From NCBI GenBank assembly GCA_020628865.1, contig JAHDEJ010000012.1, forward strand, positions 62,001 through 126,000: DNA of 64,000 bases, read 5' to 3'. The DNA comes from Acidimicrobiales bacterium. Lineage in GTDB: Bacteria; Actinomycetota; Acidimicrobiia; Acidimicrobiales; SHLQ01. This document shows, piece after piece, positions 45,286-55,574 of the stretch; the first letter of the stretch is position 1, and every line of letters starts with the position of its first letter. The position numbers and the translations under genes were made by a program. A model generated the notes under the pieces. The model was not told the origin of the DNA, did no database searches, and worked only from the letters and a program-made list of their open reading frames with translations.

Positions 45286-45797
45286 TGGGCGCCGATTGGA
45301 TCTGCACGGTCGTCCCGTGCTGCGACGACGTCGACCCCGACCTGTTCAAGTCGCTGATCGACTGCAACGACTGGACCGACTTCCGCAAGAGCATCTGGAA
45401 CATCGAGTTCCCCGAGTTCATCGGCGCCGACGACCCCGAAGTCGATCAGCTGACCGATGAGCAGCTCGCCGCCTACGTCAAGGCGCTGTTCGCCAAGTTC
45501 AACGAAGGCGCGTTCGGCCGGTACACGCCGCCCGTGCACGAGATCGCCGGCCGCTCCTACTGGGTGATGGGCGAGCTCTCGCACGGCGACCTGACCCAAG
45601 AGCACCACGCCCTCTGCGAGCTGGTGCTCGTCGACGCCTTCTGGCACGACCCGATCATCGACCGGCGCGTCGGCTCCGGCGACGACGAACGCGACCTGCT
45701 CGCCGAGCTGCTCAACGACCGCGGCCTCGAACTCGAGTACGTCGATGGCGTCGGCGACGAACTGGTTCGCCCCAAAGACACCAAGGAGGCAGCGTGA
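45285..45797 (+). CDS. hypothetical protein
   Basis: ORF MGADWICTVVPCCDDVD. Confidence 0.7.
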   Translation: MGADWICTVVPCCDDVDPDLFKSLIDCNDWTDFRKSIWNIEFPEFIGADDPEVDQLTDEQLAAYVKALFAKFNEGAFGRYTPPVHEIAGRSYWVMGELSHGDLTQEHHALCELVLVDAFWHDPIIDRRVGSGDDERDLLAELLNDRGLELEYVDGVGDELVRPKDTKEAA

Positions 45798-46060
45798 CCA
45801 CCGATACCCGACGGCGGGCCGAAACCCGATGGGACCCCACGATGAAGGGCGACGTGCTCTTCGTGAAGCCCGAACCCGAACAGGTCTGGTGGGCGAACGA
45901 CGGCAACATCGCCGTCATCGAACAGGGCAAGGAGTTCTTCCCCGTGCACCTCGCTGAGGTCACGCCGCGCCGATACGAACTGTCGGCCTCGTACCCGTTC
46001 GCCAGCTTCGACTCGTGTGTCCAGGCTGCTGTTGCTGCATGGGATCACCGATGGGCGTGA
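45794..46060 (+). CDS. hypothetical protein
   Basis: GTGA overlap. Confidence 0.55.
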   Translation: MTTDTRRRAETRWDPTMKGDVLFVKPEPEQVWWANDGNIAVIEQGKEFFPVHLAEVTPRRYELSASYPFASFDSCVQAAVAAWDHRWA

Positions 46061-46524
46061 GCGAAACCGAAATCGTCGACTCGATCACCAACGCCATGCT
46101 CGAAGCCCGCGACCGCGGCCTCGACGCCGAGAAGCTCCTCGAGATCGCGCACGAGACGTACCGCGAAGAGATCGAAGGCCCCGATTGGGCGATGCCCGAA
46201 TGGCAGGCGCATCCGTGCTCACCGGCCCCGACCACGACCGAACACCAGCCGATCGCCTCGTGGCGGCCTCGGCTGGCCATGGAGCTCGACGCCGCGGATC
46301 AGGCCACCGGCCGAATCTGGCTCGAAGACATCGTCGGCGAGATGTGCGAGGGCATTTGGCGTCCCGGCGCCGATGAGTTCGACCTCGGTGAGGATGCGCG
46401 CAACGCCATCGACGGCAGCGCCACGAAGGTGCTCGACCAGTTCCTGAAAGAGTTCGGGATGCGCCGCCGTCATGAGCAGATGCTGCCCTTGCGCGGCCTG
46501 TTCAGGGAGCACTCGTCAATTTGA
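46051..46524 (+). CDS. hypothetical protein
   Basis: ORF MGVSETEIVDSITNAMLEARDRGLDAEKLLEIA. Confidence 0.65.
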   Translation: MGVSETEIVDSITNAMLEARDRGLDAEKLLEIAHETYREEIEGPDWAMPEWQAHPCSPAPTTTEHQPIASWRPRLAMELDAADQATGRIWLEDIVGEMCEGIWRPGADEFDLGEDARNAIDGSATKVLDQFLKEFGMRRRHEQMLPLRGLFREHSSI

Positions 46525-46580
46525 CAATCTGATACTGCAAACCCATCATGATGATGCAAACGGAAAGGACCAACTGAGAC

Positions 46581-47303
46581 ATGAGCGAAGAATCCGATCA
46601 GCGAATGATCGACAAGATCAAGGGGCTGCTCGCCAAGGCGAACGGCACCGACAACGAGAGCGAAGCCGCAGCGTTCCACGAGAAGGCCGGCGCTCTCATC
46701 GCCAAGCATCGCATCGACGAGTCCGAACTCGAAGACCAGCCCGACCTCGAAACCCGAGTCGTGATGGCCACCGAACTGTGGGGCAAGCGGCCCTACGGCA
46801 TGGCCCGCGTCGCCATGCTCGGCCAGATCGCCGAGACGTTCGGCGTGTTCACCTACTACCGGCCGGTGCCCCGCTCCCGGAAGCCGTACTCGATCACCAT
46901 GATCGGGGTCACGTCGTCGATCGACGCCGTCCTGGCCTCGTTCGCGCTGATCCAGGCGCAAGCCGATCGGGCTGCGCTCAACTCCCGCCCCAACGGCGGC
47001 TACACCGGCAAGCAGCTGCGCACGTACCGCCAGTCGGTGTTCATCGGGTTCGGTGACACCGTCGCTGAGCGGCTCCGTGCTGGCATCGCCGACGAAGAAC
47101 CGTCCGCCGGACTGATCCTGCTGTCGGACTTCGAAAAGGCCAAGGCCGAAGGCCCCGACAGGCTCACCAACAAATCGGTTGGCACGTCGAGCGCCGGTAT
47201 CGCTGCCGGCGCGCAGGCCGGCGAGCTGGCCGACCTCGGCCAGACCCGAGTCGGCGGCGACGCCCGCCCTTCCTCGAGCGCGCCCCGCGAGCTGAACGCA
47301 TGA
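46581..47303 (+). CDS. DUF2786-like protein
   Basis: MIDKIKGLLAKANGTDNESEAAAFHEKAGALIAKHRIDES. Confidence 0.8.
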   Translation: MSEESDQRMIDKIKGLLAKANGTDNESEAAAFHEKAGALIAKHRIDESELEDQPDLETRVVMATELWGKRPYGMARVAMLGQIAETFGVFTYYRPVPRSRKPYSITMIGVTSSIDAVLASFALIQAQADRAALNSRPNGGYTGKQLRTYRQSVFIGFGDTVAERLRAGIADEEPSAGLILLSDFEKAKAEGPDRLTNKSVGTSSAGIAAGAQAGELADLGQTRVGGDARPSSSAPRELNA

Positions 47304-47746
47304 GCATCGTGCGAGCCGACGACAAACTCCTGATCGCCTACGCGATCCTGCACCGGGCCGGCGGTTGGATGTCCACCACCGAACTGCGCCGCTCGATGGG
47401 CATTTCGTCGTCCATCTGGACGCGGATCGCCCGTGACCTTGAAGCCGAACAGCTCCTCGAATGCGAGGGCAAGACTCGCAACCGTCGGGCCCGCCTCACC
47501 GCGGCCGGCTTCGCTCATCCGCTCGCCGCTCAGGCGTTGGAGCACACCGACTTCGGGGCGGCAACCCGCGCGCCTGTCCCGTTGGAGGGAGAGCCGGTGA
47601 CTGGGAACCCACCGTCCCAGTCGCCGGCTGAACCTGTCGTCGGTGTCGATGTCCCGGCGATGACCATCGAAGTGTTCAACGACCATGCCCGAATCAGTCA
47701 CGGTGACGCCGCGAACCTGCTGCGCGCCCTCGGAGGACCCTCATGA
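47300..47746 (+). CDS. winged-helix DNA-binding-like protein
   Basis: LLIAYAILHRAGGWMSTTELRRSMGISSSIWTRIARDLEAEQLLE. Confidence 0.6.
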   Translation: MSIVRADDKLLIAYAILHRAGGWMSTTELRRSMGISSSIWTRIARDLEAEQLLECEGKTRNRRARLTAAGFAHPLAAQALEHTDFGAATRAPVPLEGEPVTGNPPSQSPAEPVVGVDVPAMTIEVFNDHARISHGDAANLLRALGGPS

Positions 47747-48102
47747 GTGACCTGACCGTCAACTGGCTGTCGGAGATCCCGGCCGCCTACGTCCGCTGCC
47801 GCAGCCTCGGCCACGCCTGGATCGAAGGCGGAGACATGCGTTTCCGTCTCGCCCGCGGCCATGTCGGCCGGGCGCTCACCTGCGAACGCTGCCAGATGGT
47901 CCGAGTCGACCTGTACGACTCGAACAGCATGGAGCTGATCAAGCGCCGCTACTCCCGGCCGCTCGACTACGACAAGCCAAAGGGCCTCGAACGGCCGATG
48001 GGCGTCGAGATCACCGCCGAGTTCTTCGCTCGTGCTGCCACGGCGAAGGCCGCGGACCTGCCCGAAGTTCTCAAGCAGCTGTCGCTGGCCCAAGCCGCCT
48101 GA
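47743..48102 (+). CDS. hypothetical protein
   Basis: ORF, ATGA overlap. Confidence 0.6.
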   Translation: MSDLTVNWLSEIPAAYVRCRSLGHAWIEGGDMRFRLARGHVGRALTCERCQMVRVDLYDSNSMELIKRRYSRPLDYDKPKGLERPMGVEITAEFFARAATAKAADLPEVLKQLSLAQAA

Positions 48103-48103
48103 C

Positions 48104-48316
48104 GTGCCCGCTCGACGCAAGCGTGTCGTCCGGTTGCCGACGCCGCCCTCGTGCTCGTGTGAACCGCCGCAACCCCCGCCCTCGAAGGGGCGGGAACACG
48201 CATGTCCGCACGGCCGAGTGTGGAAGGTGTTCAGGGTGAAGGGGCAGCCCCGGCACTGGGCCCAACTCTCCCATCCGGAAGCGCTGAGAGCGCTGAACAG
48301 GGGAATAGGGCAGTGA
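48104..48316 (+). CDS. small basic protein
   Basis: GTG start VPARRKRVVRLPTPPSCSCEPPQ. Confidence 0.4.
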   Translation: MPARRKRVVRLPTPPSCSCEPPQPPPSKGREHACPHGRVWKVFRVKGQPRHWAQLSHPEALRALNRGIGQ

Positions 48317-48552
48317 GCAAAGGTCCGCTGACCGTGCAACCCAAAGTCGTGCGGTCCATGACGGTCGACGCCTTCGACATGCTCAAGTCCGGCCGCTACA
48401 ACCGGCGCCACATCCTCACCTTCAACATGTCCGAAGCCGTCGCAGTTCGCGACGAAGCGCACAAGCTCGGCCTGTGGGCCCGAGTCGCCGAACACCCCGA
48501 GGGCGGCCAGATCGTCACCCTCACCCTCGACAGGAGCAAGAAATGCATGTGA
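48313..48552 (+). CDS. hypothetical protein
   Basis: GTGA overlap, VSKGPLTVQPKVVRSMTVDAFDML. Confidence 0.55.
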   Translation: MSKGPLTVQPKVVRSMTVDAFDMLKSGRYNRRHILTFNMSEAVAVRDEAHKLGLWARVAEHPEGGQIVTLTLDRSKKCM

Positions 48553-49151
48553 TCAACGAATCCCTCGCCCACTCCAAGGCGGCCGAGCTCGTCAAGGCGG
48601 TGACCAGCCTGGCCCACGACCTGAACGAGCGCGAGTCCGACATCGACGACCTGTCCCGGGCTGCGGTGATGGCGGGCGCCCACCAGGTCGACCCGATCTA
48701 CGTCGACTGGGACACGCTCGTCGCTGGCGACTACCCGATGGAAGACCCCGACATCCCCGCTGCGTTCGCCCAGATCACGAGCCTCGACCGGGCGGTCATC
48801 TCCCTCTCTGGTGACGCCCCGTTCTCCGGGATCGTCGCATGGCAGCCCCCCGAAGACTGGGCCCCGGAGATGGACGGCCCCGTGCTGCTGCTCCAAGCCT
48901 GGTTCGGGACTCCGCTCGAACCCATGCCGGCAGGGATCATCGGCTCGAACCGGCAGACCCACTGGGTCCCGAACGACGCCATCGACGAGGCCATGATGAA
49001 GCAGATCCTCGATGGCATGTCGACGATCCTGCTGGCCATGTCTCACGAAGGCCACACCCTCACCCCAGCGAAGCCGTCCCGGCAGATTCGCCGCTCCACT
49101 GCGCTCCCGGCCGACGTCACGGTGAACGTCTGGAGACCCCCGACCATTTGA
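48543..49151 (+). CDS. hypothetical protein
   Basis: ORF MHVINESLAHSKAAELVKA. Confidence 0.65.
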   Translation: MHVINESLAHSKAAELVKAVTSLAHDLNERESDIDDLSRAAVMAGAHQVDPIYVDWDTLVAGDYPMEDPDIPAAFAQITSLDRAVISLSGDAPFSGIVAWQPPEDWAPEMDGPVLLLQAWFGTPLEPMPAGIIGSNRQTHWVPNDAIDEAMMKQILDGMSTILLAMSHEGHTLTPAKPSRQIRRSTALPADVTVNVWRPPTI

Positions 49152-49185
49152 CATCTTGATACGTGAAACGTATCGTCCGATGTCA
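49148..49185 (+). promoter_or_regulatory. class A promoter, leaderless
   Basis: TTGACA-N17-TATCGT-N8-ATG with TTGATACGTGAAACGTATC dyad. Confidence 0.65.
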
Positions 49186-49427
49186 TGAAGGACCAGCACT
49201 CAGAACCAACCACCACCGAATCCGGCGCCGGGCAACTCGTCGCCGGTGACCATTGGGTCGAATGGCGTGTCACCTCCGGATTCGCCGGATGGGGCGTCGC
49301 CAACACGGATCTCCCCGCCATGAAGAAGCGGAGCGATGCCGTCAAGCAGCTCCTCCAGCTCGCCGACGAACAGGGCCTCGAGGTTCGGGTCGAAGACCCC
49401 CTCGATCTCCTTTCGCGCCCCGCCTGA
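49185..49427 (+). CDS. hypothetical protein
   Basis: ORF MKDQHSEPTTTESGAGQL. Confidence 0.6.
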   Translation: MKDQHSEPTTTESGAGQLVAGDHWVEWRVTSGFAGWGVANTDLPAMKKRSDAVKQLLQLADEQGLEVRVEDPLDLLSRPA

Positions 49428-49445
49428 TACTCAGAAAGGATCACC

Positions 49446-49862
49446 ATGCAGACCATGGAAATTCATCGGGACCTCGAAACCCGAATGGTCCCCTCCGCCG
49501 AACAGGAACGGCTCGTCACCGAAGCCTTCCAGGCGTTCCGAGCCGAACACGGCCGAGACCCCTACGGCATCTACGCCGGCCTCGCCCTCCCCGGCAAGGA
49601 GTACGGCATCTGGGAGTTCGGCCAGCCGGTCGAGCACAACCTCCAGCTCTACGTCGCCGCCACCGCCGCCGATCACGGCGACTGCACCCTCGGCGCCACC
49701 TACCAGGCCGCCCGCCAGCTCGGCGAACGGCCCGGCGTCACCGTCTGGGGCGTCTGGCATCAGCCCGGCCGCTGCGCCCTGTTCGAAGAAATCCTCGACC
49801 CGCTCACGCTCCTCGACTTCGGAGCACGACGGCTTGACACCATCGCCCGGCTCGCTACGTAG
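49446..49862 (+). CDS. hypothetical protein
   Basis: SD AGAAAGGATCACC-ATG. Confidence 0.65.
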   Translation: MQTMEIHRDLETRMVPSAEQERLVTEAFQAFRAEHGRDPYGIYAGLALPGKEYGIWEFGQPVEHNLQLYVAATAADHGDCTLGATYQAARQLGERPGVTVWGVWHQPGRCALFEEILDPLTLLDFGARRLDTIARLAT

Positions 49863-49895
49863 CCGACGAACACAAACCACAGAAAGGACCACCCC

Positions 49896-50357
49896 ATGCC
49901 CAAACAGATCGGAATCGTCGTCCATCACGACGACGTCGAATCCCACCGTCACGGCGACATCACGCTCCTGACGTTCAGCCCAGGACAGAGCCTCGCCGCG
50001 ATGCAGCACGTCGTCGGCGGCCTCGTCGAATGCGTGTCGCTCTACGACTCGTGGGTCTACGGCCAGCAGCCGTCGTCCGACTTCATCGCCGACGCCTGGT
50101 GCAACGAGGAAGGCCTGCTGCATCGGCTCCCGCCGAACGGCCGTGCCCGAGAGATCTTCGAGCTCCACGCCGGCTGGGCCCCGTTCCAGATCCCGGTCGG
50201 CAACGTCATCATCGCCGGCATGGATCCCGAATCGGGAGACACCAGCGGCGTCGACGTCCACACGCTCGACCGGCTGTTCTCCCGCTACTCGTTCCACGAG
50301 TCGCTGCGCACGCTGTTCATCGAGACCGAGCAGCGCCTCGCCAAGGAGGCCGCGTGA
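49896..50357 (+). CDS. hypothetical protein
   Basis: SD AGAAAGGACCACCCC-ATG. Confidence 0.7.
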   Translation: MPKQIGIVVHHDDVESHRHGDITLLTFSPGQSLAAMQHVVGGLVECVSLYDSWVYGQQPSSDFIADAWCNEEGLLHRLPPNGRAREIFELHAGWAPFQIPVGNVIIAGMDPESGDTSGVDVHTLDRLFSRYSFHESLRTLFIETEQRLAKEAA

Positions 50358-50767
50358 ACGCCGACACCTACGACGTCGACGAGTGGTATCTCGTCCGGAT
50401 CCAAGGCGACCACACGCCCGAGCACGAGCATCGCTACGAGTTCGATGCCGGGTCGATCGCCGAGGACCTGTTCGAAGCGAACCCGAGGCCCGACGGCTGG
50501 GATGACGAAGGCCCCCTGATCACGGCTCGGCCGGTGTCCGGGCTGAACCTGTACGTCATCGAGGTCACGGTCGGCCCTGAGATCCATCAGGACACCGGCA
50601 TCTGCTGGGCCCCGACCGGCGCCGCCGCCGTCACCTGGTGGACGAACGAGCAGCTCGCCGAGCAGTGGATGCGCGACGAGTGGACGGTCGCCGCCTTCCA
50701 GATCGATCACCGCCAATACGTGACCGAGACCGGTTCCGCTTCAGTATCGGCGCACCGCGATGGCTGA
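50354..50767 (+). CDS. hypothetical protein
   Basis: GTGA overlap, VNADTYDVDEWYLVRIQGDH. Confidence 0.6.
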   Translation: MNADTYDVDEWYLVRIQGDHTPEHEHRYEFDAGSIAEDLFEANPRPDGWDDEGPLITARPVSGLNLYVIEVTVGPEIHQDTGICWAPTGAAAVTWWTNEQLAEQWMRDEWTVAAFQIDHRQYVTETGSASVSAHRDG

Positions 50768-51032
50768 ACCGAAGAAGCGCAAGGCGATCGAGCTGATCAT
50801 GGCCGTCGAGGTTCGTATCGACTCCGTCACCGGCGAACTGCTGCGAGCAGAACCGACCGCCGGCGGCCTGTTCTACGACGCCGAGGCCCGGGTCTGGGAC
50901 CCGCAGCGGTCCGAATGGCGCGACTGCGAGTCCGGCGAAGAACTCGAAGGCTGCCGCGAGGCCCGAGCCGAGTTCACCGACCTGATCCACGACTGGTCCA
51001 GCAACATCGGCGCCCGGCTGGTGACCGCATGA
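50760..51032 (+). CDS. hypothetical protein
   Basis: ORF MAEPKKRKAIELIMAVEVRID. Confidence 0.6.
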   Translation: MAEPKKRKAIELIMAVEVRIDSVTGELLRAEPTAGGLFYDAEARVWDPQRSEWRDCESGEELEGCREARAEFTDLIHDWSSNIGARLVTA

Positions 51033-51505
51033 ACGAACCCACACGAGGCAAGAACCTTGGTGTCGGCGAGCTGTGCGCAGCCTGCCCGTGGCGCACCACC
51101 AACCACGGCCGCCGCCATCCCGATGGCTGGTACACCAAAGCCAACCTGAAGCGGCTCTGGGCTGGTCTCCGCACCGGCGAAGCGACCGGCATGACGTGCC
51201 ATCCGACCGACCCGGTCAACCCGGCCCCCACCGGCCGGCCCTTGGCCAAGGCTCCCGACGGTGCCGACTTCTACGAGTGCGCAGGCGCGCACGCGATCCG
51301 CCAAGTCGAGATCCGGCTGCTCGAGGAGTGCGACTCGTTCGAGGAGTACCGGCGCAGGTCCCAGGCCCCGCCGATGACGCAGGAAGGCCTCTACATCTAC
51401 GTGATGGACACCCAGACGTCCGGCCCGGGCGCCGGCATCCTCGGCCTGTCACCGACCCAAATTCCCGACGTCACCCACCTGGCTCCGGAGGTGAGCCGAC
51501 CATGA
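51029..51505 (+). CDS. Cys-containing hypothetical protein (DUF6283-like)
   Basis: LCAACPWRTTNHGRRHPDGWYTKANLKRLWAGLRTGEATGMTCHPTDP. Confidence 0.65.
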   Translation: MNEPTRGKNLGVGELCAACPWRTTNHGRRHPDGWYTKANLKRLWAGLRTGEATGMTCHPTDPVNPAPTGRPLAKAPDGADFYECAGAHAIRQVEIRLLEECDSFEEYRRRSQAPPMTQEGLYIYVMDTQTSGPGAGILGLSPTQIPDVTHLAPEVSRP

Positions 51506-51717
51506 ACGAAGTGATCAACGCTGCCGCGACCCATCGGGTCCGCCGCGCCCTCAACGCCGCCGCCGAAACCTCGGCCCAAGCCGAGGAGCCCGTGGCGAAT
51601 CGGTTCAATGACTTGCTGGTCGACATGATGCACTTCGCAGACGAGCAGTGCCTCGACTTCGATGCCGAACTCGAGCGGGCCCGGATGCATCACGGCGCCG
51701 AAAAGGTGGGTGACTGA
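51502..51717 (+). CDS. hypothetical protein
   Basis: ORF, ATGA overlap. Confidence 0.55.
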   Translation: MNEVINAAATHRVRRALNAAAETSAQAEEPVANRFNDLLVDMMHFADEQCLDFDAELERARMHHGAEKVGD

Positions 51718-52049
51718 TGGGCCTCGACATCACCTCCGGGGACCTGTCGACCAAGATCGGCTACGGCGGCTACACGGTGTGGGCTGACCGGCTGATCGCC
51801 CTCGACGCTGATCTCGCCGGCCTCGCCCCAGTGTTCGACGCCGCGGCCTTCGATGGCGACGACATGGTTCTCCCGGGCGACCCCGGCGACATGGCGGCCC
51901 GCATCCGCAAGTGCCGGCCCACCGACCCGTCCGCTGACCCGGACTGGTTCGACGCCTCGGTCGGCCGCAGCTTCGACGGGTTCACCGACGAGATGCTCGC
52001 TCTGCTGGATCGCGCTCACACGAACAGCCACGACGTGCTGCTGTTCTGA
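51717..52049 (+). CDS. hypothetical protein
   Basis: ORF MGLDITSGDLSTKIGYGGYTVW. Confidence 0.65.
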   Translation: MGLDITSGDLSTKIGYGGYTVWADRLIALDADLAGLAPVFDAAAFDGDDMVLPGDPGDMAARIRKCRPTDPSADPDWFDASVGRSFDGFTDEMLALLDRAHTNSHDVLLF

Positions 52050-52079
52050 CCCCCAACACCCTCTACAGAAAGGACCAAC

Positions 52080-52598
52080 ATGAACACGATTCTCGAATCG
52101 ACCCTGATGTATGTCTGCCACGAGTTCGACACCTGTCATCCTGACAACCTGCTCGAGTTCGCCAACCGGGCAGGCTCTGGCCACGGGGTCGGCTGCGACG
52201 TTGACGTCGAGCCGGGCTGGTGGGGGCTGCGCACGTTCAACGAGTGGACGGGCTGCGACTACCTCGTCGGCTCGTTCGCGACGATGGGTGAGCTGCTCGA
52301 ATCGTCCGCTGCGGAAGACGCTGGTGGCGCCGAAGATGGCCGGGTGCTCTGGATGGTGATCCACGTCGACGAGCGCTACGACCGCCGAGCATGGCCAAAC
52401 TCGAAATGGACCGAGATCACATGGAACGATGTGACGAGGGCGTTGTGGCACTCGATCCACACCGGCACCGCCGGCGAACTCGAGCTGGAAGCCGTCCGCA
52501 AGTGGACCGGCGAGAGCCCGGTCAACTACTTCGGCACCGCCCCCGACAACTGGCCCGGGTACATGCGCCACAGCCTCCGACAGAAAGGACTCCTCTGA
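52080..52598 (+). CDS. hypothetical protein
   Basis: SD AGAAAGGACCAAC-ATG. Confidence 0.65.
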   Translation: MNTILESTLMYVCHEFDTCHPDNLLEFANRAGSGHGVGCDVDVEPGWWGLRTFNEWTGCDYLVGSFATMGELLESSAAEDAGGAEDGRVLWMVIHVDERYDRRAWPNSKWTEITWNDVTRALWHSIHTGTAGELELEAVRKWTGESPVNYFGTAPDNWPGYMRHSLRQKGLL

Positions 52599-53275
52599 TG
52601 GGCTACTCCCACGGCATCCAGATCTTCCACGGCATCCCCGCGAATGTGATCGCCAAGACCGCCATGGACGCGCAGCAGATCGTCTCCGACTTCACTGCGC
52701 GCACCGGGCACAAGATCCACGACTGGGCCGGCATCCCCGAAGGCCACGTCGTCAAGGGGCATCCGTGGGGCCGCCACTGGGACGACCATGTGGGTGAAGC
52801 GTGGCTGACCGAGAAGGGGATCAACCTGAACGGCGACAGCCTCAACGAGCCCGACCTGTCTTGCGAGAACCTGCGCCTCGACCTCGACACGATCAACCTC
52901 GAGACCGCCGAAGACTACGAGCTGCCGCCGGTGCAGCCGGGCAACACCCGATACCGGCTGATGTACGTCAAGACCCGCCGGGAGCCCTACGACACGGTCG
53001 TGTGCGCGATCCTGCTCCGGTTCGTGCACCACGCCGCCGGGTTCGCCGAGATCCCGCGATCGGACGGCTCATGGGTCGTCGAGTGGAAGCACGGCGCGCA
53101 GGCGTGGACCCCCGATCTGATCAAGGCATCGGATCCGAACATGTCGCCTCGGCGCATCGTGCACCGGTTGTTCGACCAGGTCACCGACGATGACTTCCCG
53201 GTGATCGGCCAGGACCTGTCGTTCCTGCGCGGCACCCCTCCCACCATTGGACATTCTGATACTGGAAAATCATGA
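52598..53275 (+). CDS. hypothetical protein
   Basis: ORF MGYSHGIQIFHGIPANVIAK. Confidence 0.65.
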   Translation: MGYSHGIQIFHGIPANVIAKTAMDAQQIVSDFTARTGHKIHDWAGIPEGHVVKGHPWGRHWDDHVGEAWLTEKGINLNGDSLNEPDLSCENLRLDLDTINLETAEDYELPPVQPGNTRYRLMYVKTRREPYDTVVCAILLRFVHHAAGFAEIPRSDGSWVVEWKHGAQAWTPDLIKASDPNMSPRRIVHRLFDQVTDDDFPVIGQDLSFLRGTPPTIGHSDTGKS

Positions 53276-53312
53276 TGATGTTGTGCCGGAAGGGCACAAC
53301 AGAAAGGACCAC

Positions 53313-54971
53313 ATGACTCTGAAACCAACCGCCGAGCAGGCTGAGGCCATCCGGCTCGCCCTCCTTGGCGACGACCTACGAATCGACGCAGCCGCGGGCT
53401 CTGGGAAGAGCTCGACGCTGAAGATGATCGCCGAGGAGATGACCGATCGCACCGGCATCTACACGGCGTTCAACTCGGCGATCGTCAAGGAGATCGCCGC
53501 TGAACTCCCCTCGAACTTCGACGGCCGCACCCTCCACAGCCTCGCGTTCCGCACCGAAGGCGCCCGGCTCAAGCACAAGCTCAACGGCCCCCGAATGAAG
53601 GGCCAGGAGATCGCCCGCAAGATGGGCGTCAAGGAGCTGACCGTCACCACCAAGAACGGCCGCCGCACGTTTGCTGCCGGCTGGTGCGCCTCGCAAGCTG
53701 TCGCGTCCATCCGGCGCTTCACCAACTCCGACCGGTCCGCCCCCGGCGCGTTCGACGTCCCGATTCCTCGGGCGGCCCAGTTCGACGAAGAGATGGCCGA
53801 GATGATGGACGAGATCCGCGACCACATCGCCCAGTACCTCCCGGCGTTCTGGGACGACCTGACCTCGGTCGATGGCGTCCTGCCGATGGACCACAACGTG
53901 TACCTCGCCTCGGCTGTGATCAACGGCCTCGTCGCCAACTCCGACGTCCTGATGATCGATGAGTGCCAAGACCTCACTCGTCGCACGATTCAGTTCTGCA
54001 TGCAGTCCCGAGCCGCAGGTTCTCAGATCATCGCTGTTGGCGACCAGAATCAGGCCATCTACGGCTGGATGGGGGCAACCAACCTCGCCCCGTACCTGCC
54101 CGACGCCAACGTCACCCAGCTGACCAACAGCTTCCGATTCGGCCCCCCAATCGCAGACGTCGCCAACTCGATCCTGACCAAGCTCGGCACCGACATGCGG
54201 ATCATCGGCGCAGGGGGACCTTCCGAAGTCCGGGCCGAGGCTGAGCCCGATTGCATCCTGTCACGCACCAACGCCACCGCCGTCCGCGGTGCGTTCGCTG
54301 CAATGGAACAGGGCCGCTCCTTCCACATCATCGGCGGAGCAGACGACGTTGTTCGGTTCTGCGAGGCCGCCCGCGAGCTGATGGCCGGCAAGACCGTCTT
54401 CCACCCAGACCTCGTCTGCTTCTCCAGCTGGCCCGAGGTTGAGCGGTACGTGAAGGAAGACCCGCTTGGCGGCGATCTCGCTCTGCTGGTTCGGCTGATC
54501 GCCGACTTCGGGATCGACAAGATCATTTCGGTCCTGCGTGATCAGGAACGCCAGGATCGAGCCGACGTCGTTCTGGCCACTGGCCACAAAACAAAGGGCC
54601 TTGCTTGGCCCAAGGTCCGACTCGCTCAGGACTTCTCCCGCCACCCCGACTCGTACGAAGACGGCGAAGCATCCCCCGAAGAGCTGCGCCTGCTGTATGT
54701 CGCCTGCACCCGAGCCAAGACCGTCCTCGACGTGTCGTTACTCGAGCAGTTCAGCACCCGATCCGGCGTCGCTTCCGCAACGGCCGAGGTCGTCGAGGCC
54801 CCGGTGCCCGAGCTCGCTCCGGCCCCGAAGGCGCTCCCGCAGGCCGATCTCGACGAAATGGCCGGGCCTGATCTCGATGAGATGGCGAAGCGCACGGACC
54901 GCGAAGGGTTCTACGCCCGGATCGCACGCGACAAAGCCAAGGCCGCTGCTGCGGCTGCTGAAGACCAGTGA
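53313..54971 (+). CDS. UvrD/PcrA-like superfamily 1 helicase
   Basis: LRIDAAAGSGKSSTLKMIA; VLMIDECQDLTRRT; IIAVGDQNQAIYGWMGA; GHKTKGLAWPKV; LLYVACTRAK. Confidence 0.92.
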   Translation: MTLKPTAEQAEAIRLALLGDDLRIDAAAGSGKSSTLKMIAEEMTDRTGIYTAFNSAIVKEIAAELPSNFDGRTLHSLAFRTEGARLKHKLNGPRMKGQEIARKMGVKELTVTTKNGRRTFAAGWCASQAVASIRRFTNSDRSAPGAFDVPIPRAAQFDEEMAEMMDEIRDHIAQYLPAFWDDLTSVDGVLPMDHNVYLASAVINGLVANSDVLMIDECQDLTRRTIQFCMQSRAAGSQIIAVGDQNQAIYGWMGATNLAPYLPDANVTQLTNSFRFGPPIADVANSILTKLGTDMRIIGAGGPSEVRAEAEPDCILSRTNATAVRGAFAAMEQGRSFHIIGGADDVVRFCEAARELMAGKTVFHPDLVCFSSWPEVERYVKEDPLGGDLALLVRLIADFGIDKIISVLRDQERQDRADVVLATGHKTKGLAWPKVRLAQDFSRHPDSYEDGEASPEELRLLYVACTRAKTVLDVSLLEQFSTRSGVASATAEVVEAPVPELAPAPKALPQADLDEMAGPDLDEMAKRTDREGFYARIARDKAKAAAAAAEDQ

Positions 54972-54986
54972 TCAGGAGGATCATCG

Positions 54987-55208
54987 ATGACGCACTACGG
55001 CCCTTCCGGGAGCGAACAGTTCAGAGCGAAGAAACGCGAGCCGGTGACGGCCGCGCAGCGCCTCGCCCAACGCCAGCACGACCGCGAAATGCGGATGCAG
55101 CAAGCGCGGCCAACCCGCCCCGGCGCTCGGCCAGGGCCGGCCGGGTCGATGATCGACCAGGGGGTCCCGAAGAAGGCCGCTCCCAAGCCCAAGGACCGAA
55201 AATCATGA
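54987..55208 (+). CDS. small basic protein
   Basis: MTHYGPSGSEQFRAKKREPVTAAQRLAQRQHDREMRMQQA, SD AGGAGG. Confidence 0.55.
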   Translation: MTHYGPSGSEQFRAKKREPVTAAQRLAQRQHDREMRMQQARPTRPGARPGPAGSMIDQGVPKKAAPKPKDRKS

Positions 55209-55525
55209 GCGGCTCCAAACATGGGCCCATCGGTCTGCTGGCACTGAAGTTTCCAGGTTGCGAGATCTGGGTCGACGAGGGAGATGCCGACATCATGCTT
55301 CTGGCTGTTGTCGGTTCCCAGACGGCCCGCGTGGTGGCGGTGAACAGGAAGGAGTGGTCGCCTGATGTCACCGCCGCCGCGATTCTTCAGGCCGGTCGCC
55401 TCTACTGGGGTGACGGCGAGTTCTGTGATGCGCTGGTCCGCCCGGACCCGCGTGAGCACTTCCCGACCATGCTCGCCGACCGTGCCGAAGCACCATTGAA
55501 GGGGCTGACCCGCCGCTACCTCTGA
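55205..55525 (+). CDS. hypothetical protein
   Basis: ORF MSGSKHGPIGLLALKFPGCEIWV, ATGA overlap. Confidence 0.6.
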   Translation: MSGSKHGPIGLLALKFPGCEIWVDEGDADIMLLAVVGSQTARVVAVNRKEWSPDVTAAAILQAGRLYWGDGEFCDALVRPDPREHFPTMLADRAEAPLKGLTRRYL

Positions 55526-55574
55526 ACCGGAAGAATCATTATGATACGCAATCGCGGTCTATGGTCCGGAGGGT